Assembly: GCF_018069565.1 (NCBI RefSeq)
Contig: NZ_JAGPNL010000001.1
Coordinates: forward strand, 62,001 to 126,000
DNA from: Streptomyces tagetis
Lineage (GTDB): Bacteria; Actinomycetota; Actinomycetes; Streptomycetales; Streptomycetaceae
Reading direction: 5' to 3'
DNA length: 64,000 bases
How positions within the stretch are numbered: position 1 is the first letter of the stretch; the number at the start of each line of letters is the position of its first letter. A program made the position numbers and the translations under genes. Under the pieces are notes generated by a model, which saw only the letters and a program-made list of their open reading frames with translations, searched no databases and was not told the origin of the DNA. Below, piece by piece: positions 59,322-64,000 of the stretch.

Positions 59322-59760
59322 CAGCGCACCGTCACGGCGCTCGGCCGGAGCCGTCCCGGCGCCCACTGCCGTATCCCCGCGCGGGGCCCGGCTCGCGCGG
59401 CGGCTGGCGGCGGTGCGGCTGGAGGAGTGGGGTGTTCCGTATGGCACCGTCCCGCACGACGCGGTGGTGCTGATCGTCGCGGAGCTGACGGCGAACGCCG
59501 TGCGCCACGGGTGTGTCCCGGGCCGGGACTTCCGCCTCGCGCTGGAGATCCCGCCGGGAGGCCGGCTCGTACGGATCGAGGTCACGGACGCCCGCGCCGA
59601 ACGCCTGCCCCGCCGTCCCGGCGCTCCGGGGCCCGCCGAGGAGCCCGTGGAGAGCGGGCGGGGACTGGTGATCGTGACGCACCTCGCCACCCGGTGGGGG
59701 TGCGACCCCCGGCCCGGTGGGCCCGGGAAGGTCGTGTGGGCCGAGTACGCCCTGCCCTGA
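59224..59760 (+). CDS. GHKL ATPase (RsbW-like), divergent partner
   Basis: Up to 178 aa. The ATPase core includes VLIVAELTANAVRHG (N-box), LVRIEVTDA and SGRGLVIVTHLATRWG. The only ATG in frame is at 59224, inside the XRE gene on the other strand; a GTG at 59413 would remove the first helix. The overlap of about 98 bp is therefore either real or the start is non-canonical. Such anti-sigma-like ATPases commonly sit opposite XRE/DUF397 pairs in Streptomyces. Confidence 0.75.
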   Translation: MVRPKAATTPRPASPSGRRAAPPSSSQPSPALTSAPSRRSAGAVPAPTAVSPRGARLARRLAAVRLEEWGVPYGTVPHDAVVLIVAELTANAVRHGCVPGRDFRLALEIPPGGRLVRIEVTDARAERLPRRPGAPGPAEEPVESGRGLVIVTHLATRWGCDPRPGGPGKVVWAEYALP

Positions 59761-59768
59761 CCGCCGCG

Positions 59769-60563
59769 TCAGTGGCCCGCGCTCTGCAGCAGCGCGAAGC
59801 GGGCGCCCTCCGGGTCGGCGGCCCTGGCCAGGAGGCCGCGCGGGGTCTCGGTGACCGGGGTGAGCACCCGGCCGCCGAGGTCGGCGAGGCGCCGGACCGC
59901 CTCCTCGGCGTCGGTCACCTCGAAGTACGTCACCCAGTGCGGCCCCCGGTCGCGGGGCAGGCCGGAGCCGACGCCGCGGATGCCCGCCACCGGACGGCCG
60001 CCGAGGCGCAGCGTCACCTCGTCGTCGCCGAGCGAGGGCTCCGCCTCCAGGCCGAAGACCCGTTCGTAGAACTTGGCGACGCCCGCCGACTCGAAGGTCA
60101 GCAGCTCGTTCCAGACCGGCGCCCCGGGCCCCCCGGAGATCTCCGTGTCGAGGTGTGCCGCCTCCTGCCAGACGCCGAAAACCGCACCGGAAGGATCGGA
60201 ACCGATCACGAGACGACCGGCTTCGTCCGCGTCCAGCGGGCCCACGCCGACCGTGCCGCCGCACATGCGGACCGACTCCGCGGTCTCGTTGACGTCGTCG
60301 GAGGCCAGGTAGGGCGTCCAGGCGACCGGCAGCACGCGGTCCGGGGGGAGCCGGCCGATCCCGGCCACCACGCGTCCGTCCAGCAGGGCCCGTACGTACG
60401 GCCCGAGGCGCTGCGGGCCGGGCTCGAACTCCCAGCCGAACAGCGCCCCGTAGAACTCCCGCGCCGCGGCGGGCCGGTGCACCATCAGGCTCACCCAGCA
60501 GGGTGTGCCGGGTGCGCGCCTGGCGGGTGCCCCGTCGCCGGCCGGTTCCCGTGCGTCGGTCAT
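59769..60563 (-). CDS. Two-domain VOC (glyoxalase-fold) protein
   Basis: 264 aa. Two tandem VOC repeats: residues 20-130 (CWVSLMVHRPAAAREFYGALFGWEF ... GAVFGVWQE) and 140-260 (WNELLTFESAGVAKFYERVFGLE ... EGARFALLQ). The usual metal ligands are not all present (second repeat has Glu, few His), so it may bind a ligand without catalysis, like bleomycin-resistance-type or aerobactin-like proteins. Nine bp from the ATPase gene. Confidence 0.85.
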   Translation of the reverse strand: MTDAREPAGDGAPARRAPGTPCWVSLMVHRPAAAREFYGALFGWEFEPGPQRLGPYVRALLDGRVVAGIGRLPPDRVLPVAWTPYLASDDVNETAESVRMCGGTVGVGPLDADEAGRLVIGSDPSGAVFGVWQEAAHLDTEISGGPGAPVWNELLTFESAGVAKFYERVFGLEAEPSLGDDEVTLRLGGRPVAGIRGVGSGLPRDRGPHWVTYFEVTDAEEAVRRLADLGGRVLTPVTETPRGLLARAADPEGARFALLQSAGH

Positions 60564-60801
60564 GGTCACTCTCTTCCCGGCCCCGCGAGGGCCGTGCGTC
60601 CGCTTCCGCCGTGCCGGAGCACGCTGGTGCCGGCACCAGCGACGGTGCGTCCTGATCCCCGCGTGTCCGGTGCGAAGCCGAAGGGGACCGATCGATAGCA
60701 CAGTACGTGCCCGATCCCGTACATGTCGTGATCGGGCCTGTTCGGCGGGAGAGTAGTCCGACATCGCCCGGCCGGCCACTCGGGTGCGACAGGATGGGGC
60801 C
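60564..60801. promoter_or_regulatory. Divergent promoter region, VOC / sulfurtransferase
   Basis: 240 bp. CAGGAT (60790-60795) is the likely -10 of the sulfurtransferase gene, 6 nt from its ATG. A hairpin-prone GC patch lies at 60620-60660. No other element identified. Confidence 0.4.
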
Positions 60802-61653
60802 ATGAACGCCATCGTCTCCGCGCCCGACCTCGCGGGCGCCCTGGCGGGCCCGCACCCGCCCGTCCTGCTCGACGTCCGCTGGCAGCTCACCACCGCCACG
60901 GCGGCCGGGGAGCCGCCCTTCGACGGCCGGGCCGCGTACGAGGCCGGGCACATCCCGGGCGCCGTCTACGTCGACCTGGACCGGGAGCTGGCGGGCCCGC
61001 CCGGCACCGGGGGTCGGCACCCGCTGCCCGACCTCGGCGAGTTCGGTGCCGCGATGCGCCGGGCCGGTGTGTCGGCGGGGCGGCCGGTCGTTGTGTACGA
61101 CGGCGGACAGGGCTGGGCGGCGGCCCGCGCCTGGTGGATGCTGCGCTGGACCGGTCACCCGGACGTGAAGGTCCTCGACGGCGGGTTGACGGCGTGGGAC
61201 GGGCCGCTCGCCACCGGGACCACCGTGCCCGAGCCGGGCGACTTCACGCCGGAGCCGGGCGGACGGGGGCTGCTGGACGCGGACGGGGCGGCGGCGCTGG
61301 CCCGCTCCGGGGTGCTCTTCGACGCGCGGGCGGGGGAGCGGTACCGGGGCGAGGTCGAGCCGATCGACCCGGTCGGCGGGCACATCCCGGGCGCGGTGTC
61401 GGCACCGACCGCGGACAACGTGACGGAGGGCGGCAGGTTCCGGTCCGCCGACGAACTCCGGGACCGTTTCCGCGAGCTGGGCGCGACGGAGGGCACGGAG
61501 GTCGGCGTGTACTGCGGTTCGGGGGTCTCCGGCGCCCACGAGGTGCTGGCGCTGGCCGTCGCGGGCATCCCGGCGGCGCTCTACGTGGGCTCCTGGTCCC
61601 AGTGGTCCACCGACCCCACCCGCCCAGTAGCCACAGGCCCGGCTCCACAGTGA
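60802..61653 (+). CDS. Two-domain rhodanese-type sulfurtransferase
   Basis: 283 aa. The N-terminal inactive rhodanese domain (LLDVRW, AYEAGHIPGAVYVDLD) and the C-terminal active one with catalytic Cys238 in VYCGSGVSG. The loop CGSGVSG is that of 3-mercaptopyruvate/thiosulfate sulfurtransferases. It moves sulfur from thiosulfate or mercaptopyruvate to thiol acceptors in the cytoplasm. -10-like CAGGAT 6 nt before ATG suggests a leaderless message. Confidence 0.92.
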   Translation: MNAIVSAPDLAGALAGPHPPVLLDVRWQLTTATAAGEPPFDGRAAYEAGHIPGAVYVDLDRELAGPPGTGGRHPLPDLGEFGAAMRRAGVSAGRPVVVYDGGQGWAAARAWWMLRWTGHPDVKVLDGGLTAWDGPLATGTTVPEPGDFTPEPGGRGLLDADGAAALARSGVLFDARAGERYRGEVEPIDPVGGHIPGAVSAPTADNVTEGGRFRSADELRDRFRELGATEGTEVGVYCGSGVSGAHEVLALAVAGIPAALYVGSWSQWSTDPTRPVATGPAPQ

Positions 61654-61703
61654 CCCCGGCCGGGCGCGGCCTCACCCGGGGATGCCAAGAGGCGCCGGGC
61701 GGT

Positions 61704-61731
61704 GGGGCCGCGCTCGCACGGACGCGGCCCC
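61704..61731. terminator. Hairpin between sulfurtransferase and sepH
   Basis: GGGGCCGCG / CGCGGCCCC, 9-bp stem with a 10-nt loop, between the converging genes. Confidence 0.65.
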
Positions 61732-61750
61732 GGCGGTGTGAGCAGGCGTC

Positions 61751-62749
61751 CTAGTCCTGCTTCTTGCGGCGGGTGCCGAAGACGATTTCGTCCCAGCTCG
61801 GTACCGCGGCGCGGCGTCCCGGGCGGACGCCGTCGGCCTCCGCCTGACGGTCCGTGGAGCCGATCAGCCGGTCGCGGTGGCTGCCCACCGAACGCGGCAT
61901 CAGCACGTCGGCGTAGGCGGACCCGGCCGACGCGGCGGGCGCCGGGGGTTCCTCCGCCTCCGGCTCCGCGGTCGGCTCCTCCACCGGCTCGGCCGGACGC
62001 TCCGGCACCACCAGGTCGCCCCGGAAGCTCGGCACCGCCTCCAGCAGGCTGGTCAGCGAATCCCGCTCGCCCGCCTCGTCCGAGGGGTCGGGCGGCAGCG
62101 CGGGCAGCCCCGGCCGGTCGCGCGGCAGCCGGGCGATGCGCGGTACGAAGGGGGAACTGGGCTCGGACGCGGCGAGGTCGTCGGACTCGCCGATCAGCGC
62201 GCGGGCCTCGTCGTCGACGGCCTGGACCAGCCGCCGGGGCGGGTCGTAGGTCCAGCTCGCCGAGTGCGGCTCGCCCGCGACCCGGTAGACCAGGAGCACT
62301 TCCCAGGTGCCGTCGTCGCGGCGCCAGGAGTCCCACTGGACGGTGTCCTTCTCGGCGCCGCGCAGCAGCAGCCGTTCCTGGACGGCCTCGCCGAGCGGGG
62401 GGCCGGAGTTCTCGCCGGGGCGGCGGACGGGAGTCTTGCGGGCCCGCTCCGCCATGAAGGCGCGCTCGGCCAGCACGGGTCCCTCGAAACGGCGTACCCG
62501 GTCCACCGGGATGCCCGCCATCTGGGCGACCTCTTCCGCGGTGGCCCCGGCTCGTATACGCGCCTGGATGTCGCGGGGGCGGAGATGGCTCTCCACCTCG
62601 ATCTCGATCTGGCCGAGGCGCGGACGGTCGCCGCGCACGGCGGCCCGGAGCCGCTCGTCGATCGGAAGCGTGTACTCCGTGCTGTCCGCAGCCTTCAGCA
62701 CCAGCCGTGTGCCGTCATTCGAGACGGCCACGACACGCAGTTCGGGCAT
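61751..62749 (-). CDS. sepH: Cell-division regulator SepH
   Basis: 332 aa from ATG at 62749 (GGGAGG ribosome site). The N-terminal DUF3071/SepH domain (residues 1-170) includes MPELRVVAVSNDGTRLVLKA and a helix-turn-helix-like GATAEEVAQMAGIPVDRVRRFEG. The C-terminal half is acidic and disordered, ending in basic PRRKKQD-like residues (TRRKKQD). SepH binds FtsZ and stimulates filament assembly at sporulation and vegetative septa in Streptomyces. Convergent with the sulfurtransferase gene. Confidence 0.94.
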   Translation of the reverse strand: MPELRVVAVSNDGTRLVLKAADSTEYTLPIDERLRAAVRGDRPRLGQIEIEVESHLRPRDIQARIRAGATAEEVAQMAGIPVDRVRRFEGPVLAERAFMAERARKTPVRRPGENSGPPLGEAVQERLLLRGAEKDTVQWDSWRRDDGTWEVLLVYRVAGEPHSASWTYDPPRRLVQAVDDEARALIGESDDLAASEPSSPFVPRIARLPRDRPGLPALPPDPSDEAGERDSLTSLLEAVPSFRGDLVVPERPAEPVEEPTAEPEAEEPPAPAASAGSAYADVLMPRSVGSHRDRLIGSTDRQAEADGVRPGRRAAVPSWDEIVFGTRRKKQD

Positions 62750-63216
62750 GGGGACCTCCCGGGTGGTGCCTGCCGACGTCACGTGCGTCGCTGCTTCCGC
62801 TCTGTCGAGTGTGGCCTGCCCGGGTGCAGCCTGCCACAACCTTGCCGAGTTGCCCGGCGTGTCGGACGCGGGCCCTGGAACGCCGTTATGGCACGGTTAC
62901 CTGTTCGCAACGCTCAGTGACCGGCTCCGTCACCCTGTGCTACCACCCTTCCGGCGATCCAGCAAGGCCCGAACTCCCTGTCGGGAGACCGGGCCCAAGG
63001 CTCGCCACACTACTCCATTAGGGCCACGTGCGTGGATTGGCACGCCGTCCAACTTCTGGCAAGAGGTGGCGGTTGGCCGTCCTGGCGGGTTTCCCCCGAT
63101 CCGCCGCGTGGCGTACTTCACGTAATCACCAGAAACGGAACTAATGGTTTCGCTCGTACGTCCCTTTCTCATGCGGTTGATCGATCACGTACGGGAAAGA
63201 CAGGCAAGGTCCGGGG
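62750..63216. other. Intergenic region, sepH / next gene
   Basis: About 465 bp with clearly lower GC between 62920 and 63200. A 80-codon minus-strand frame at 62930-63172 is present but shows no familiar sequence. The sepH promoter and that of the right-hand gene must lie here. A non-coding RNA is possible but not supported by any recognised motif. Confidence 0.45.
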
Positions 63217-64000
63217 ATGCGGGAAAAGCCCGACAACGACGATGAAGCGGACATACGTGCGGAGGGGGAGTCCCGGCGCATCGAACTGAGCGTGCCCCAG
63301 GTCGCGGGCAGCGCCCTGGCCGCGGTGCTGGCCGCCAAACTCGCCTCCTCCTTCGGCGTCTACGGCACGATCCTCGGCGCCGGGGTCATCAGCGTGGTGG
63401 CCACCTGCGGCGGGCCGGTCTTCCAGCACTTCTTCCGCAGCACGGGCGAGCGGCTGCGCGCCGGACGCCCCGTCACAGCCGCCGGCCCCGCCGCCGTCAC
63501 CGGCCGTGTCCCCGGCCCCGCCGCCACCGCCACCACCGCCGTCAACGCCCCGCCCGCCCCCGGCGAGTACACCGAGGGCACCGTCTACCGGGCGCGGGCC
63601 AGGAACCGGAAGCGGCCCCTGGTCGCGGCGGCGATCGTCTTCGGCGTCACCATGGGCGGCGTCACCGCCTACGAACTCGCCTCCGGAGAGAGCCTCAGCG
63701 GCGGCCCGGACACCACCGTCGGCAGCGCCCTGTCCGGCAAGAACCGGCCCTCCCCGGACCGGCGGGAGCCGGGCGGCTCCGACGAGTCGCCCTCACCCGG
63801 CGACTCCGCCACCCCGGGCTCCTCACAGGCCCCCGGCACCTCCGGCGACCCGGAGCCCACCCCCTCCGCCACCCCCGGCACCACCGCCCCGGACGGCACC
63901 ACGCCGGGCGGCGGGACGGAGACCGGACCGGCGCCCGCGCCGGACGCCTCCACCGGCCCCGCCGACCCCGGCGGCACCGGACCGACCTCCCCCGCGCCGA
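63217..64000 (+). CDS. Membrane protein with proline/serine-rich tail, truncated by window end
   Basis: Open from ATG at 63217 to the edge (261 codons). Residues 24-70: IELSVPQVAGSALAAVLAAKL ... ILGAGVISVVATCGGPVFQHFF, a soluble or membrane-associated hydrophobic segment; a second clear membrane helix at about 130-152 (LVAAAIVFGVTMGGVTAYELA). The rest is a Gly/Ser/Pro/Thr-rich region probably outside the membrane. No family recognised. GGGG just before ATG is a weak ribosome site. Confidence 0.8.
   Translation, partial: MREKPDNDDEADIRAEGESRRIELSVPQVAGSALAAVLAAKLASSFGVYGTILGAGVISVVATCGGPVFQHFFRSTGERLRAGRPVTAAGPAAVTGRVPGPAATATTAVNAPPAPGEYTEGTVYRARARNRKRPLVAAAIVFGVTMGGVTAYELASGESLSGGPDTTVGSALSGKNRPSPDRREPGGSDESPSPGDSATPGSSQAPGTSGDPEPTPSATPGTTAPDGTTPGGGTETGPAPAPDASTGPADPGGTGPTSPAP

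Noticed and set aside
62930..63172. 80-residue minus-strand frame in the sepH intergenic
   Set aside because: No ribosome site, no family resemblance; codon third positions are not strongly G/C.

Overview
This window is a 64 kb stretch of a very GC-rich actinobacterial chromosome, almost certainly Streptomyces. Evidence: codon third positions are nearly always G/C, GTG starts are common, -10 boxes are of the TAGGAT type, and the core genes are hallmark Streptomyces ones (whiH, hrdB with its lysine-rich N-terminal arm, sepH, coenzyme-B12-type nrdJ behind nrdR). From memory the gene order lexA - nrdR - nrdJ - rnhB - recQ-like - whiH - hrdB - parE - parC - ptsH - sepH is that of the S. coelicolor core chromosome; this could not be checked by alignment here. 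No tRNA, rRNA, CRISPR array, insertion sequence or prophage was recognised.

Layout. 1-5100: end of a secreted lipoprotein gene, a divergent MFS exporter/TetR pair whose shared promoter carries a 15-bp palindrome directly abutting an iron box, and an aminotransferase-like gene lacking its cofactor lysine. This looks like what is left of an iron-regulated siderophore-type locus. 5100-12300: DNA maintenance block: DinG-like helicase, lexA (with its own SOS box), nrdR-nrdJ (with paired NrdR boxes). 12300-20600: TerD-like protein, a YdbC-like protein, a histidine phosphatase/ADP-ribosylglycohydrolase pair, a second MFS/TetR pair with two palindromic operators, rnhB and two unrecognised proteins. 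21000-28700: RecQ-like helicase fused to a phosphoribosyltransferase domain, DUF4192 protein, NUDIX/winged-helix protein, one-piece ABC transporter with degraded catalytic residues. 28800-37000: whiH, the essential sigma factor hrdB, a decayed island of regulator fragments, a secreted trypsin, a small zinc-ribbon-like protein and parE. 37100-44840: DUF485 + solute symporter facing a CitA/DcuS-type two-component system, a 34-bp minisatellite, an iron-box-controlled ferredoxin-like protein and a G3E metallochaperone GTPase. 44840-56760: parC, a catalytic/non-catalytic M16 peptidase pair, an M23 peptidase behind a c-di-AMP riboswitch, ptsH with a DasR site, a GNAT/acyl-CoA-synthetase fusion, a DUF5998 protein and a phosphodiesterase. 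56800-64000: tdk, a tandem array of four DUF397 genes (five domains, two fused in one reading frame) with their XRE/DUF5753 regulator and a divergent GHKL ATPase, a two-domain VOC protein, a rhodanese-type sulfurtransferase, the cell-division regulator sepH and the start of a membrane protein.

How it works together. Most genes are housekeeping: dNTP supply (nrdJ, tdk), SOS control (lexA), topoisomerase IV (parE/parC), RNA primer removal (rnhB), general transcription (hrdB), sporulation control (whiH, sepH), sugar-PTS/GlcNAc sensing (ptsH), and wall remodelling gated by c-di-AMP (M23). Unusual material is concentrated in four places: the damaged siderophore-like locus at the left end, the decayed island between hrdB and the trypsin gene, the minisatellite at 42251-42421, and the DUF397 array at 57447-59760. 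Many genes start 6-9 nt after a good -10 box and are probably translated from leaderless transcripts.
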